Of a stretch of 64,000 bases of DNA, positions 8,168-17,755 are shown one piece after another. Position numbers and translations under genes: made by a program. Each line of letters begins with the position of its first letter. Positions within the stretch are counted from its first letter, which is position 1. This DNA comes from Croceicoccus mobilis (GTDB lineage: Bacteria; Pseudomonadota; Alphaproteobacteria; Sphingomonadales; Sphingomonadaceae). The stretch is from the NCBI RefSeq assembly GCF_001661965.1, contig NZ_LYWZ01000028.1, positions 186,001 through 250,000 of the forward strand, in the 5' to 3' direction. Below the pieces are notes generated by a model that made no database searches, was not told the origin of the DNA, and worked only from the letters and a program-made list of their open reading frames with translations.

Positions 8168-9464
8168 AGCGCCGGGCCGATTGCTTGCGCCACGGATCGA
8201 ACTGCGCGGCGATAGTGCGCGCATAGGGCAGGCCGTCGGGAGTGATCTGCAGCCTGTCGCCGGTGATGTCGGCAAGACCGCGGCAGCTGAAGGGCGCGAT
8301 CATCGCCTTGGCCTCGGCCAGCAGCGTGGGCGGGATGACAGCCTCGCCCTTGCACAGCACATCCTCGATCAGCGTGCCGCGGATCTGGTCCTCTGCCGTG
8401 CGGCAGATGCCGCGTTCGATCGGCAGGCGGCCTTCGCCGGTCAGCACGCGGTAACGGCCCGCGTTCTTTTCATTCTGGGAAAGCAGGCCCGGAAAGCAGC
8501 TTATGGCGGAACTGCCAAGACCGATCAGCACCGGCGCCTGGTCATCGGTAAAACCCTGGAAATTGCGGCGCAGCGTGCCCGACAATGCCGCCCGGGCCAG
8601 CGGATCGCGCCCCGGCATGGCGAAATGGTCGAAGCCGACCGGCGCATAGCCGTGAGTACAGAAATAGCTGAATGCCAGCTGCGCCATGGCAAAGCGTTCG
8701 CGCGGGCCGGGCAGGGCGGCGGCGTCAATGACGCTCTGGCGCTTTACGATATGGGGCACATGGGCATAGCCGAAGACGGCGACGCGGTCCGCGCCCAGCA
8801 CGCGGGTGCGGTGCATGGAATCGATCAGGTCGTCGGTATTCTGGCCCGGCAGGCCATACATCAGGTCGAAGTTGAGGGATTCCACGCCCGCATCGCGCAG
8901 CCAGTCGACGGTGCGCACGATCAGGTCTTCGCTCTGCACCCTGCCGATGGCTTCCTGGCAATGGGTGGCGAATGTCTGCACGCCAAGGCTGGCACGCTCA
9001 AACCCGATGGCGGAGATCACGCCCGCCCATGCATCGGTCATCGTGCGGGGGTCGAGTTCGATGGAGAGTATCGGATCGGCGAGGTGGAAATGGACCGTCA
9101 GATGATCCATCAGCCGGACGAAATCGATGGGGTCGATGGCATTGGGGCTGCCCCCGCCAAACGACACCCGGCGCACCCGCGCGGTTTTCGGGAGCAGGGA
9201 GGCGACCGTCTCGATCTCATGGTGCAGCGCGACCATGTATGCGTCCATCCGCTGGCGCTTGCCCGCGGCGGCGGTGTTGCAGCCGCAGTAATGGCAGATC
9301 TTCTCACAAAACGGGATATGGACGTATAGCGAGATGTCGCCATCTGCGCTTTCTATCGCCGCGATCGTTTGCTCAGGCGCGAGTTCGCCGAACTCGGCCG
9401 CCGTGGGGTAGCTGGTGTAACGCGGGACAGGCACCGCGAGCAGGTCGGGATGATAAGGCCACAT
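8151..9464 (-). CDS. hemN: Oxygen-independent coproporphyrinogen III oxidase
   Basis: Radical-SAM enzyme that decarboxylates coproporphyrinogen III to protoporphyrinogen IX without oxygen. It is 437 aa, a typical HemN length. The N-terminus has VPRYTSYPTA, then the cluster motif CEKICHYCGC (CxxxCxxC). GGGSPN is a SAM-binding motif, and NFDLMYGLPGQ follows, typical of true HemN. It is last in the cco cluster, 8 bp after the small Cys/His protein, and supplies haem for cbb3 oxidase at low oxygen. It probably shares the FNR-type control seen upstream of ccoN. Confidence 0.94.
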   Translation of the reverse strand: MWPYHPDLLAVPVPRYTSYPTAAEFGELAPEQTIAAIESADGDISLYVHIPFCEKICHYCGCNTAAAGKRQRMDAYMVALHHEIETVASLLPKTARVRRVSFGGGSPNAIDPIDFVRLMDHLTVHFHLADPILSIELDPRTMTDAWAGVISAIGFERASLGVQTFATHCQEAIGRVQSEDLIVRTVDWLRDAGVESLNFDLMYGLPGQNTDDLIDSMHRTRVLGADRVAVFGYAHVPHIVKRQSVIDAAALPGPRERFAMAQLAFSYFCTHGYAPVGFDHFAMPGRDPLARAALSGTLRRNFQGFTDDQAPVLIGLGSSAISCFPGLLSQNEKNAGRYRVLTGEGRLPIERGICRTAEDQIRGTLIEDVLCKGEAVIPPTLLAEAKAMIAPFSCRGLADITGDRLQITPDGLPYARTIAAQFDPWRKQSARRFSSAI

Positions 9465-9472
9465 GGATAGCC

Positions 9473-9718
9473 TTATTCCAGCGGCTCCGATTCGGGTCCT
9501 TGCGCTGGATCAAAACGCTTGCGGCAGCTGGTGCCATGGCAGCCCTGCGGGTGGCAGGGGGCGTTGTCGCCGCCTTCGTCGTCGTCGCCCAGCGGGATTT
9601 CGATCGAGCCGCCATTGCACAGCGCAACGATGATGGACGGCCCGCCTTTCGCCGAGGCCGGGAGCGGGCCCGTGAGCGCTGGAAAGAGCGCCAGCAATGC
9701 GAACAGGCGGGGGTTCAC
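9473..9718 (-). CDS. Small exported Cys/His-rich protein of the cbb3 cluster, unknown function
   Basis: An 81-aa protein starting at GTG, overlapping the ccoS stop as GTGA. Residues 1-23 form a signal peptide (MNPRLFALLALFPALTGPLP, then ASA). The mature part has Cys34 in ALCNGGS, an acidic DDDEGGD stretch, and C55-H-x3-C60-H-x3-C65 (CHPQGCHGTSC). A CHx3CHx3C pattern in a periplasmic peptide, between ccoS and hemN, suggests metal (copper) or haem handling during oxidase assembly. This is inference: I do not recognise a named family. It has only two CH pairs and no CxxCH, so it is not a c-type cytochrome. Confidence 0.75.
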   Translation of the reverse strand: MNPRLFALLALFPALTGPLPASAKGGPSIIVALCNGGSIEIPLGDDDEGGDNAPCHPQGCHGTSCRKRFDPAQGPESEPLE

Positions 9719-9879
9719 CGTGGCGTTTCCTCTTCGTCATCCTCTTCATCGATAAGGATGCGATTGGCCGCGCCGTCGAGATCCTCGAACTGCCCGTTGC
9801 GCATGGCCCAGAAGAAGGTGAGGAGGCCGATCGCGCCCATGAAAAGCGCGATGGGGATGAGGAAGGTAAGACCGCTCAT
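9715..9879 (-). CDS. ccoS: cbb3 oxidase maturation protein CcoS
   Basis: A 54-aa protein: one transmembrane segment (about residues 5-26, LTFLIPIALFMGAIGLLTFF), then WAMRNGQFEDLDGAANRIL and an acidic tail. The sequence W-x2-x-N-G-Q-F-[DE]-D-[LM]-[DE]-[GT] is the CcoS/FixS signature. CcoS is required for copper/haem insertion into CcoN. It overlaps ccoI by an ATGA and the small Cys/His gene by a GTGA, so it is translationally coupled to both. Confidence 0.93.
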   Translation of the reverse strand: MSGLTFLIPIALFMGAIGLLTFFWAMRNGQFEDLDGAANRILIDEEDDEEETPR

Positions 9880-12029
9880 TTCGCGCCATCCTTTCCGGCA
9901 GCGCCCGCCAGCCGCAACGAATTGCCGACCACGACCAGCGAGGACAGCGACATCGCGATGGCCGCGAGCAAGGGCGTGACCATGCCTGCCAGCGCCAGCG
10001 GAATGGCGCAGACATTATAGGCGATGGCAAAGCCAAAATTCTGGCGGACGACAGCCATGGTGCGGCGCGCGACGCGCACGGCCAGCGCGACCGGCATCAG
10101 CCTGTCACCGATGAACACGGCGTCGGCGGCCTGCTGGCTGGCGTCGCTGGCGGTGCCCGGCGCGATGCTGGCGTGGGCGGCGGCAAGGGCGGGCCCATCG
10201 TTAAGGCCATCGCCCACCATCAGCGGGCGGCGCCCAGCCTCTGCCAGTTCGCGCAGGCGTGCCAGCTTGTCCGCCGGGCTCTGCGCGCCAAGTCCATCAA
10301 GCCCCAAATCCCTCGCCGTGGCGGCGACCACGTCCTTGCGGTCGCCCGACAGGATCGTCGAGGCAATGCCGAAACCTGCAAGGGCGTTCAGCGCGGGTCG
10401 CACATCCGGGCGCAGCGGATCGTGGAAGCGGATAATCTTGCGCTCATCCCCGATGCGCAGCGCGCTTGCCATGACCGCGCCTGCATGCTCCGCCCGTTCG
10501 ATGGCGACCGGCGTTCCGGCATGCAGGGCGCTGATGCCATGACCGCTCCATTCACTGATGTCGCTGAGCGGTGCAGGTGCGATCCCCTCGGCAGTCAGCG
10601 CGGCGACAAGGCCCTTGCTCAGCGGGTGGCGGCTGGTCTGGGCGAGCGCGAGGGTGATCGATTTCTGGATTGGCGACAGGCCCGAAAGATCGGGGCGAGG
10701 TTCGCCCAGGGTCAGTGTGCCCGTCTTGTCGAGCAATGCGACATCGACCTCGGCAAGGCGCTCCAAGGCACTGCCGTCCTTGACCAGCAGGCCGTGCCGG
10801 ATCAGCGCATTGCTGGCCACGACCTGCGCGGCAGGCACGGCAAGGCCCATGGCGCACGGGCAGGTGATGATCAGCACCGCGATCGCGATGACGAGCGACT
10901 GGTACCAGCCCGCGCCCGCGATCATCCATCCGGCAAAGGCCAGCGCGGCAAGCGAATGCACGGCAGGGGCATATAGCCGCGCAGCCCGGTCGGCGATGCG
11001 CACATAGCGGGAGCGGGACTGACCCGCCTCGTCCATCAGTCGCGCGATTTCGGCGATCGCGGTGTCGCCGCCCACTGCGGTTACGCGGACGTGGACTGGC
11101 GCCATCAGGTTGATCGCGCCGGCATGCACCTTGCCGCCCGTCGTGACGGTTTCGGGGGTGCTTTCGCCGGTCAGCATGGAATTGTCGAGCGCGGCTTCGG
11201 CCTCGCCCTCGACCACGCCATCGGCGGCGAGGGCCTCGCCTGCGGCGACCAGCATCAGCATGCCGGGCTCCAGCTTGTCCGCGCTGACGCGGCGGGTGGA
11301 GCCATCGGGCTGGATCACGCTGGCGCTGCGGCCCATGCGGCCCAGCAATGCGCCGATCCCGGCGCGCGTCTTTTCGCGCATGGTGGCATCCAATGCGCGG
11401 CCTGCCAGCAGGAAGAACAGCAGCATGACCGCGCCGTCAAAAAACGCATGTTCCCCGCCGGTGAAGGTTTCATACAGGCTGAGACCTGTCGCCAGCAGCA
11501 CGCCGATGGAGATCGGCACATCCATGTTGGTGCGGCGATAGCGCAGCGCCATCAGCGCCGAGGAGAAGAAGGGGCGGCCCGAATATGCCACCACCGGCAG
11601 TGCGATCAGCGCGCTGATCCAGTGGAACATGTCGCGCGTGATGCCATCCGCGCCCGCCCAGACGCTGACGGAGAATAGCATGATGTTCATCATGCCAAAG
11701 CCCGCCACGGCGAGCGCGCGCAGCAGCTGCTTCGTGTCGCCCTTGTCCTGCGCCAGCGGATTGTCGGCCACCGCCTGCGCTTCGAACCCCAGATGGCGCA
11801 GCGCATCGACGAGGTCGTCGTCATCCAGCCTGTCGTCATGGCGCACCGCGACCCGCTTGGCCGAGAAATTGACACGGGCCGCCGACACGCCCTCGATCTC
11901 GCCCAGCCCGCGTTCGATCTTTGCGATGCAGCCGGCGCAGCGCATGCCCGGCACCGTCAGCCGCGTATCGCTAAGCGTGCCATGCTCCATGGTGGCAGGA
12001 TCGGGGAAGGGGGCGGTGGGGGCGGTCAC
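9876..12029 (-). CDS. ccoI: Copper-exporting P1B-type ATPase for cbb3 oxidase assembly
   Basis: A 717-aa CcoI/FixI P-type ATPase that delivers copper to cbb3 oxidase. An N-terminal HMA domain has GMRCAGCIAKIERGL. The A-domain motif is TGEST, the transmembrane metal site is CPC in ITCPCAMGLAVP, the phosphorylation motif is DKTGTLT, and the hinge is GDGLNDGPAL. The start overlaps ccoH by 4 bp and the stop overlaps the ccoS start. All catalytic motifs are intact. Confidence 0.95.
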   Translation of the reverse strand: MTAPTAPFPDPATMEHGTLSDTRLTVPGMRCAGCIAKIERGLGEIEGVSAARVNFSAKRVAVRHDDRLDDDDLVDALRHLGFEAQAVADNPLAQDKGDTKQLLRALAVAGFGMMNIMLFSVSVWAGADGITRDMFHWISALIALPVVAYSGRPFFSSALMALRYRRTNMDVPISIGVLLATGLSLYETFTGGEHAFFDGAVMLLFFLLAGRALDATMREKTRAGIGALLGRMGRSASVIQPDGSTRRVSADKLEPGMLMLVAAGEALAADGVVEGEAEAALDNSMLTGESTPETVTTGGKVHAGAINLMAPVHVRVTAVGGDTAIAEIARLMDEAGQSRSRYVRIADRAARLYAPAVHSLAALAFAGWMIAGAGWYQSLVIAIAVLIITCPCAMGLAVPAAQVVASNALIRHGLLVKDGSALERLAEVDVALLDKTGTLTLGEPRPDLSGLSPIQKSITLALAQTSRHPLSKGLVAALTAEGIAPAPLSDISEWSGHGISALHAGTPVAIERAEHAGAVMASALRIGDERKIIRFHDPLRPDVRPALNALAGFGIASTILSGDRKDVVAATARDLGLDGLGAQSPADKLARLRELAEAGRRPLMVGDGLNDGPALAAAHASIAPGTASDASQQAADAVFIGDRLMPVALAVRVARRTMAVVRQNFGFAIAYNVCAIPLALAGMVTPLLAAIAMSLSSLVVVGNSLRLAGAAGKDGAK

Positions 12030-12514
12030 GCGATCTCACTCTCGCTATGCCAGCTTTCGCCATTTGCCGTGATCGTCAGCCGGACGATCCAGCGGCCAGC
12101 CGGCAGCGCGGCGTGGGAGAGGTAGCGGTCCGCGTCCCTGCTCGTCAGCGCCAGCACTTCGGCATCGGCATCGCCCAGAGGGCGGCGGATCTGCGCGCTG
12201 ATTTCCGCGCCCGTGGGAACGCCGCTGGTGGCGACAGCGAGGCGTCCCTCCTCATCGCGGCGGACCTCGGCGCTCCAGCCCAGCCTCTCCTGCGCCTTCG
12301 CCTCTGCCAGCCAGCCATTGTATTTCTGGCTGGCGATATAGCCGTTTTCGACCACGACACCGTGAAAGCCGGAGGTGGCGACGAAGGCCATGGTGAAATT
12401 AACCGCGACGACGACGCCGAAACCCAGCACCAGCACGGCGGCCATGTGTTTTCCGGTAAAGGGGCGCTGGCCAGTAAAGGGGCGCTGGGGTTTCAATGAC
12501 TTTGCCATGATCAA
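12026..12514 (-). CDS. ccoH: cbb3 oxidase assembly protein CcoH (FixH)
   Basis: A 162-aa protein with one N-terminal membrane segment (AAVLVLGFGVVVAVNFTMAF) and a periplasmic FixH domain. FVATSGFHGVVVENGYIASQ followed by a KYN and W is the typical FixH region. CcoH helps assemble or stabilise the oxidase subunits. A short duplicated RPFTGQ/RPFTGK segment precedes the membrane helix, encoded by a nearly repeated CCAGTAAAGGGGCGCTGG unit. It overlaps ccoG and ccoI by 4 bp each. Confidence 0.92.
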   Translation of the reverse strand: MIMAKSLKPQRPFTGQRPFTGKHMAAVLVLGFGVVVAVNFTMAFVATSGFHGVVVENGYIASQKYNGWLAEAKAQERLGWSAEVRRDEEGRLAVATSGVPTGAEISAQIRRPLGDADAEVLALTSRDADRYLSHAALPAGRWIVRLTITANGESWHSESEIA

Positions 12515-14055
12515 TACTCCGGCGCCGAGAGGCGCGTTTCCTCGGTGTCGCTTTCGCCTTCCTCACCGGGCGCGGTGACGGAAAAAGCGAAGTCTTGCGG
12601 TTTTGTGCCCTCGGGTACCTGCACATAGGCGCGCATGGTCAGCGTCTGGTCGGCAGGCACGCTGACGGTCTGGCTGGTGGCAGCCTCGTCGCGGTTGATG
12701 GTGTCGGTCCAGAAACTTGCCTGCGGCAGCCCCTCGATCGCGACGACCATGTCGCGCGGGCGGCCCTGCATGTTCCTCAGCTTTAGCGTATAAGCGTTAC
12801 GGATCGACCCGTCCGACAGCATCATGAAGGGCGGGTTGCGATCGGGAGCGACCGTCATGCCCACGTGGGCGCGGGTTCCCAATGCGAACAGCAAGGCCAG
12901 CCCGATGCCCGCCCAGATCGTGAAATAGATCACAGTACGCGGGTGGAGCAGCGTCTTCCAGACCGGGCGCGGGGTCTCGCCCGCGGCTTCGCGGCGGCAA
13001 TCTTCCAGCGTGGCGTAATCGATCAGGCCGCGCGGGCGGCCGACCTCGGCCATGACCTTGTCGCAGGCGTCGATGCACAAGGCGCAGGTGATGCAGCCGA
13101 TTTGCGGCCCTTCGCGGATGTCGATGCCGGTGGGGCAGACCGCGACGCATTGGTTGCAATCGATGCAGTCGCCATATTCACCGGGGTTCTTCTGCGCCTT
13201 TTTCACGCTGCCGCGCTTTTCGCCGCGCCAATCCTTATAAGTGACGATCAGCGATTTTTCATCCAGCATCGCGGTCTGGATACGCGGCCAGGGGCACATG
13301 TAGATGCACACCTGTTCGCGCATGAACCCGCCCAGCGCAAAGGTGGTAAAGGTCAGCACCGCGACCGTGCCATAGGCGACGAAAGCGGCGTTCCCGGCGA
13401 AGAAATCGCGGAAAAGCGTGGGCGCATCGGCGAAATAGAGGATCCACGCGCCGCCCGTCAGGAAGCTGATGGCGAGGTAGATCGACCATTTGAAGCCGCG
13501 CTTGAAAATCTTCTTCGGTCCCCATGGCGCGGCATCCATGCGCATGCGGGCATTGCGGTCGCCATCGACCATCCGGTCGATGTGCTGGAACAAATCGGTC
13601 CAAACCGTCTGCGGGCAGGTATAGCCGCACCATGCGCGGCCCACCGCGCTGGTGACGACGAACAGGCCGATCCCTGCCATGATGAGCAGGCCCGCGACGA
13701 AATAGAATTCATGCGGCCAGATCTCGATCGAGAACATGTAGAAGCGGCGACCCGCGAGATCGACCAGCACCGCCTGATCGGGCGCATAGGGGCCGCGGTC
13801 CCAGCGGATCCACGGGGTCACGTAATAGATGCCAAGCGTGACGAGCATCACCAGCCATTTGAACCGGCGAAAAGGCCCGTCGATCCGCTTGTTGTGGACC
13901 GCCTTGCGCTTTTCATAAAGCTGCTGGGGCAGTTCCTGGCGCGCAGGTTCCCTGGGAGCGTGACGTTCGGTCGCCGCCTTGGGCGAGGCCTCGCTTGAAG
14001 AGAGGGCCTCGCCTTTGGGGTCGTCCAGCGTCTTCATGTCCTCATTCTGGGACAT
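12511..14055 (-). CDS. ccoG: cbb3 oxidase accessory protein CcoG (FixG), 2x[4Fe-4S] membrane ferredoxin
   Basis: A 514-aa polytopic membrane protein. TCPQTVWTDLFQHIDRM and MCPWPRIQTAM are family hallmarks. The two ferredoxin clusters are CIDCNQCVAVCP and CITCALCIDACD. A C-terminal Ig-like FixG_C domain ends the protein. CcoG reduces Cu(II) to Cu(I) for oxidase assembly in studied bacteria. The N-terminal 50 residues are a variable hydrophilic stretch. Its start lies inside the ccoP 3' end (14-bp overlap). Confidence 0.95.
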   Translation of the reverse strand: MSQNEDMKTLDDPKGEALSSSEASPKAATERHAPREPARQELPQQLYEKRKAVHNKRIDGPFRRFKWLVMLVTLGIYYVTPWIRWDRGPYAPDQAVLVDLAGRRFYMFSIEIWPHEFYFVAGLLIMAGIGLFVVTSAVGRAWCGYTCPQTVWTDLFQHIDRMVDGDRNARMRMDAAPWGPKKIFKRGFKWSIYLAISFLTGGAWILYFADAPTLFRDFFAGNAAFVAYGTVAVLTFTTFALGGFMREQVCIYMCPWPRIQTAMLDEKSLIVTYKDWRGEKRGSVKKAQKNPGEYGDCIDCNQCVAVCPTGIDIREGPQIGCITCALCIDACDKVMAEVGRPRGLIDYATLEDCRREAAGETPRPVWKTLLHPRTVIYFTIWAGIGLALLFALGTRAHVGMTVAPDRNPPFMMLSDGSIRNAYTLKLRNMQGRPRDMVVAIEGLPQASFWTDTINRDEAATSQTVSVPADQTLTMRAYVQVPEGTKPQDFAFSVTAPGEEGESDTEETRLSAPEY

Positions 14056-14980
14056 CGGTCTCCTCCACCTGCGCGTCGACAGGGGTATCGGTTTCTGGCT
14101 GCGCGATCAGTTCCTCGCCCCCGCCCAGCGAATGGACATAGGCGGTGAGCATCTTGATCGTACCTTCGTCGAGGCGATCGCTCCAGCCGGGCATCACGCC
14201 CATGCGGGGCTGCTGGATCTGGCGGGCGATTTCTTCGCGCGAAGAGCCGTAGATCCAGATCGCGTCCGACAGGTTGGGCGCGCCGAAATTGCGGTCGCCT
14301 TGCCCGGCAGGGCCGTGGCAGCTGGCGCAATTGTCGGCATAGATCTGCGCTCCGACTGGGTTCGCCTTGCCCTTTCCGCTGAACGACAGGACCTGGCTGA
14401 CAAGGCCGTCCATCTGCGCATCGTCGAACATGCCGGCAAAGGCGGGCATGGCGCTGAAACGGGTTTCGTCGTCGCCGGGATAGCGGATGCCATGTTCCAG
14501 CGTGGTGTGGATCGCGGTCATGTCGCCGCCCCACAGCCAGTCATCGTCGTTGAGGTTGGGATAGCCCTTGGCCCCGCCGGCGGCGCTGCCCGCCGCGCCC
14601 GAACCGTGGCACTGCACGCAGTTCACAAGGAATGCGGCGCGGCCCCCCGCGACGGCGCGAGCCATGAGGTCGGGATCGCCGGCCAGCTTCTCGACCGGCG
14701 TGATGGCGAGCTGGGCGCGGAATTCGCTGCGGCCCTCGTCGGCCTCCGCCATGTCCTTGGCCAGTTCGCCGCGGCTGGACCAGCCCAGAACGCCGCTGGT
14801 CGCGGTGTGGATCATCGGCCATGCCGGAAAGGCGATGACGTAGCCGATCGCAAAGACGATCGAGGCATAGAAGGTCCACAGCCACCAGCGCGGCAGCGGC
14901 GTGTCCAGTTCCTCGATGCCGTCCCATTCGTGGCCAACGGTCTCGGTGCCGGTTGGCTGGTCGACGCGCTTATTCGCCAC
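14042..14980 (-). CDS. ccoP: cbb3 cytochrome c oxidase subunit III, dihaem
   Basis: A 312-aa membrane-anchored dihaem cytochrome c that feeds electrons to CcoN. PLPRWWLWTFYASIVFAIGY is the anchor. Two CxxCH sites bind haem c (CVQCHGSG and CASCHGPAG), with axial Met candidates in FSAMPAFAG and MGVMPGWSDRL. The GTG start at 14980 overlaps ccoQ by 11 bp. Haem attachment would require the Ccm proteins encoded at 40.7-45.9 kb. Confidence 0.96.
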   Translation of the reverse strand: MANKRVDQPTGTETVGHEWDGIEELDTPLPRWWLWTFYASIVFAIGYVIAFPAWPMIHTATSGVLGWSSRGELAKDMAEADEGRSEFRAQLAITPVEKLAGDPDLMARAVAGGRAAFLVNCVQCHGSGAAGSAAGGAKGYPNLNDDDWLWGGDMTAIHTTLEHGIRYPGDDETRFSAMPAFAGMFDDAQMDGLVSQVLSFSGKGKANPVGAQIYADNCASCHGPAGQGDRNFGAPNLSDAIWIYGSSREEIARQIQQPRMGVMPGWSDRLDEGTIKMLTAYVHSLGGGEELIAQPETDTPVDAQVEETDVPE

Positions 14981-15134
14981 CTTCGTTCTCCTCGAAGATA
15001 GAATGGGCCGCTGCCCGGTTGTGGTGCTTGGAGCCGGGCCGGAAGGGCCAGGCGCAAAGGGTGAGGAAGACGCCGACCATGATGATCAGCCCGATGCCAT
15101 CGGCGAAATGGCGCATGGTGTCATAGGTGCTCAT
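14970..15134 (-). CDS. ccoQ: cbb3 oxidase subunit CcoQ (FixQ)
   Basis: A 54-aa protein starting [20 protein letters not shown], with one membrane helix and then [15 protein letters not shown] and an acidic end. FRPG-x-K after a single span is the CcoQ pattern. It stabilises the oxidase complex. The ATG overlaps the ccoO stop (ATGA) and its end overlaps ccoP. Confidence 0.92.
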   Translation of the reverse strand: MSTYDTMRHFADGIGLIIMVGVFLTLCAWPFRPGSKHHNRAAAHSIFEENEGGE

Positions 15135-15961
15135 TCGCCTGCCTCCTGCGGTTGGGCGGGGGCTGGGGCCGCATCGGCATCGACGATTTCGGCGGGATCG
15201 AGCGCCAGTTCCTCGACCGGGGCCGCGGCCTCGAAATCGACCAGCGTGCCCAGCATCTGGAGATAGGCGACCAGCGCGTCCATCTCGGTCAGGCGCTTCG
15301 GATCGCCGTCATAATCGCGGATCTGCGCCTTGGGGTAACGCTCCATCAGGTCGCCCGCGTCGAGATCGGGGTTGGCCTGCGCCTTCATGTCGGCTTCGGC
15401 CTGCTCGATGTCGGTGTCGCTATAGGGCACGCCGACACGCGACAGGGCGGTGAGATTGCCCGCGATATCGGGAACGTTGAGGTCGCTCTCTTTCAGGAAG
15501 CCGTATTGCGGCATCACGCTTTGCGGCACCACGCTCTGCGGATCGGTAAGGTGCTGGACGTGCCATTCATCCGAATAGCGGCCGCCGACGCGGGCAAGAT
15601 CGGGGCCCGTCCGCTTCGACCCCCACTGGAACGGGTGGTCGTACACCGATTCCGCGGCAAGGCTGTAATGCCCATACCGCTCGACCTCGTCCCGGAAGGG
15701 GCGGATCATCTGGCTGTGGCAGACATAGCAACCCTCACGGATATAGATGTCGCGGCCAGCCAGTTCGAGCGGGGTGTAGGGGCGCATGCCCTCCACTTCC
15801 TCGATCGTGTTGTCGAGCCAGAACAGCGGCGCGATCTCCACGATGCCGCCGATGGCGACAGTGATGAAGGTGCCGATGCCCAGCAGGGTGACGTTGCGTT
15901 CAAGCTTCTTGTGCTTTTGCAGGAAGCCCTTGGCGGGTGCGTTTTCAGCAGTTGTGCTCAT
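15131..15961 (-). CDS. ccoO: cbb3 cytochrome c oxidase subunit II, monohaem
   Basis: A 276-aa membrane-anchored monohaem cytochrome c. The N-terminal anchor is followed by [20 protein letters not shown], containing CxxCH and a conserved [27 protein letters not shown] and [18 protein letters not shown] are diagnostic of CcoO. The ATG at 15961 is preferred over one 15 bp upstream because the protein then starts MSTTAEN, 11 bp after the ccoN stop. Confidence 0.96.
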   Translation of the reverse strand: MSTTAENAPAKGFLQKHKKLERNVTLLGIGTFITVAIGGIVEIAPLFWLDNTIEEVEGMRPYTPLELAGRDIYIREGCYVCHSQMIRPFRDEVERYGHYSLAAESVYDHPFQWGSKRTGPDLARVGGRYSDEWHVQHLTDPQSVVPQSVMPQYGFLKESDLNVPDIAGNLTALSRVGVPYSDTDIEQAEADMKAQANPDLDAGDLMERYPKAQIRDYDGDPKRLTEMDALVAYLQMLGTLVDFEAAAPVEELALDPAEIVDADAAPAPAQPQEAGE

Positions 15962-15972
15962 GGCTCGTTCTC

Positions 15973-17652
15973 TCACTCGGCCGGAACGGCAGCGGGAAGG
16001 GGACGGTCGGCTTCGGGGTCGTAGGCGGCGTCGCGCATGGGCGCTTCGTCACGCAGCTTTCCGGCCAGCGTCATCCAGACGTTGTAGGACATCACCAGGG
16101 CGCCACCGAGGTAGAGCATGCCGCCCACGGCGCGCAGCACATACATCGGGAACATGGCGGCGACGGTGTCGGCGAACGACCACACGAGGTAGCCGTCGGG
16201 GCCGTATTCGCGCCACATCAGGCCCTGCATCACGCCTGCGACCCACATGCTTGCGGCGTAAAAGACGATACCCACCGTCGCGAGCCAGAAGTGCCAGTTG
16301 ATCATGCGCAGCGAATACATGCGCTCACGCTTCCAAAGGCGCGGGAACAGGTAATACAGGCAGGCAAAGGTGATCATGCCGTTCCAGCCCAGCGCGCCCG
16401 AATGAACATGGCCGATGGTCCAGTCGGTGTAGTGCGAGAGCGCGTTCACCGTCTTGATCGACATCATCGGGCCTTCGAAGGTGGACATGCCGTAGAAGGC
16501 CAATGCCATCACCATCATGCGGATGATCGGGTCGGTGCGCACCTTGTCCCACGCGCCGTTGAGCGTCATCAGCCCGTTGATCATGCCGCCCCAGCTGGGC
16601 ATCCACAGCATGATCGAGAACACCATGCCGAGCGTCTGCGCCCAGTCGGGCAGCGCGGTATAGTGAAGGTGGTGCGGACCGGCCCAGATATACAGGAAGA
16701 TCAGCGCCCAGAAGTGGATGATCGACAGGCGATAGGAATAGACGGGCCGCTCGGCCTGCTTCGGCACGAAGTAATACATCATGGCGAGGAAGCCGGCGGT
16801 CAGGAAGAAGCCCACCGCGTTATGGCCGTACCACCACTGCGTCAGCGCATCCTGAACGCCCGAAAACAGCGAATAGCTGCGCGTGTTGAGGAGGCCCACG
16901 GGCATCGCGAGGTTGTTGACGATGTGGAGCATCGCAACCGTCACGATAAAGGCGAGATAGAACCAGTTCGCCACATAGATATGCGGTTCTTTGCGCTTAA
17001 GGATCGTGCCGACGAAGACCGCGAAATAGGCGACCCAGACGATCGTCAGCCAAAGGTCGACGTACCATTCGGGTTCGGCATATTCCTTCGACTGCGTGAT
17101 GCCGAGGAGATAGCCGGTCGCGGCCAGCACGATGAACAGCTGGTAGCCCCAGAAGACAAAGCGGGCGAGGCCGGGGAAGGCCAGCTGCGCGCGGCAGGTG
17201 CGCTGCACCACGTAAAAGCTGGTCGCCAGCAGCGCATTGCCGCCAAAGGCGAAGATCACCGCGCTGGTGTGCAGCGGGCGAAGCCGGCCAAAGTTGAGGT
17301 AGGGTTCGAGGTTCAGCCAGGGAAACGCCAGCTGCGTGGCGATGAACACGCCCGCCAGCAGGCCCGCAAGGCCCCAGAACATCGTTGCGATCGCGCCCCA
17401 GCGGATGACGTCGTCGTCATAGACATCGGGCGTGGCCGGCATCTTGAAGAAGCCGCGCGCCCTTGCCGCGGGGTCGAGCCCCGTCGGGTCGAATCGCCCG
17501 GCCGACATCCACATCAGGATGAATGCGACCAGCGCGACGATCGTCGCGTGGACGGCAAAGCCCCCGTCGTGGGTCAACAGGGCGGCGAGCCCTGCCAATA
17601 GCATGATGCCGAACCATAACAGGACTCGGCCGATTGCGGATTCCGCTTGCAT
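15973..17652 (-). CDS. ccoN: cbb3 cytochrome c oxidase catalytic subunit I
   Basis: A 559-aa polytopic haem-copper oxidase subunit; reduces O2 with high affinity and pumps protons. Visible ligand regions include [54 protein letters not shown] (CuB histidine pair) and [13 protein letters not shown] (haem ligands). First gene of the cco operon. CGGAGGG is a good Shine-Dalgarno. Upstream are a -10-like TCTAGT (17685-17680) and an FNR-type box whose centre is about 40 bp before the predicted transcription start, fitting a class II FNR/FixK-activated promoter. Confidence 0.97.
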   Translation of the reverse strand: MQAESAIGRVLLWFGIMLLAGLAALLTHDGGFAVHATIVALVAFILMWMSAGRFDPTGLDPAARARGFFKMPATPDVYDDDVIRWGAIATMFWGLAGLLAGVFIATQLAFPWLNLEPYLNFGRLRPLHTSAVIFAFGGNALLATSFYVVQRTCRAQLAFPGLARFVFWGYQLFIVLAATGYLLGITQSKEYAEPEWYVDLWLTIVWVAYFAVFVGTILKRKEPHIYVANWFYLAFIVTVAMLHIVNNLAMPVGLLNTRSYSLFSGVQDALTQWWYGHNAVGFFLTAGFLAMMYYFVPKQAERPVYSYRLSIIHFWALIFLYIWAGPHHLHYTALPDWAQTLGMVFSIMLWMPSWGGMINGLMTLNGAWDKVRTDPIIRMMVMALAFYGMSTFEGPMMSIKTVNALSHYTDWTIGHVHSGALGWNGMITFACLYYLFPRLWKRERMYSLRMINWHFWLATVGIVFYAASMWVAGVMQGLMWREYGPDGYLVWSFADTVAAMFPMYVLRAVGGMLYLGGALVMSYNVWMTLAGKLRDEAPMRDAAYDPEADRPLPAAVPAE

Positions 17653-17705
17653 CGATATTCCCTCCGTTTGCCGCCCTCGACTAGACGGCGCGACTCATCG
17701 CCGCA

Positions 17706-17719
17706 TTGATCCATCGCAA
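17706..17719. promoter_or_regulatory. FNR/FixK-type box of the cco operon
   Basis: TTGAT-CCAT-CGCAA: the first half matches the TTGAT half-site exactly, the second keeps three of five ATCAA bases. On the minus strand it sits 54 bp before the ccoN ATG. A plausible -10 (TCTAGT, 17685-17680) places the box near -40, the usual activating position for FNR/FixK proteins. Confidence 0.65.
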
Positions 17720-17755
17720 TTTTGAAAGCCTGGACGCCTTTTCCTGAACTCAGAT

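Noticed and set aside
9473-9718. Reading the small cco-cluster protein as a c-type cytochrome
   Set aside because: It has CHx3CHx3C but no CxxCH haem site, so haem c attachment is not supported.
15937-17601. A 554-aa plus-strand open frame over ccoN
   Set aside because: Antisense shadow of ccoN with no recognisable protein features.
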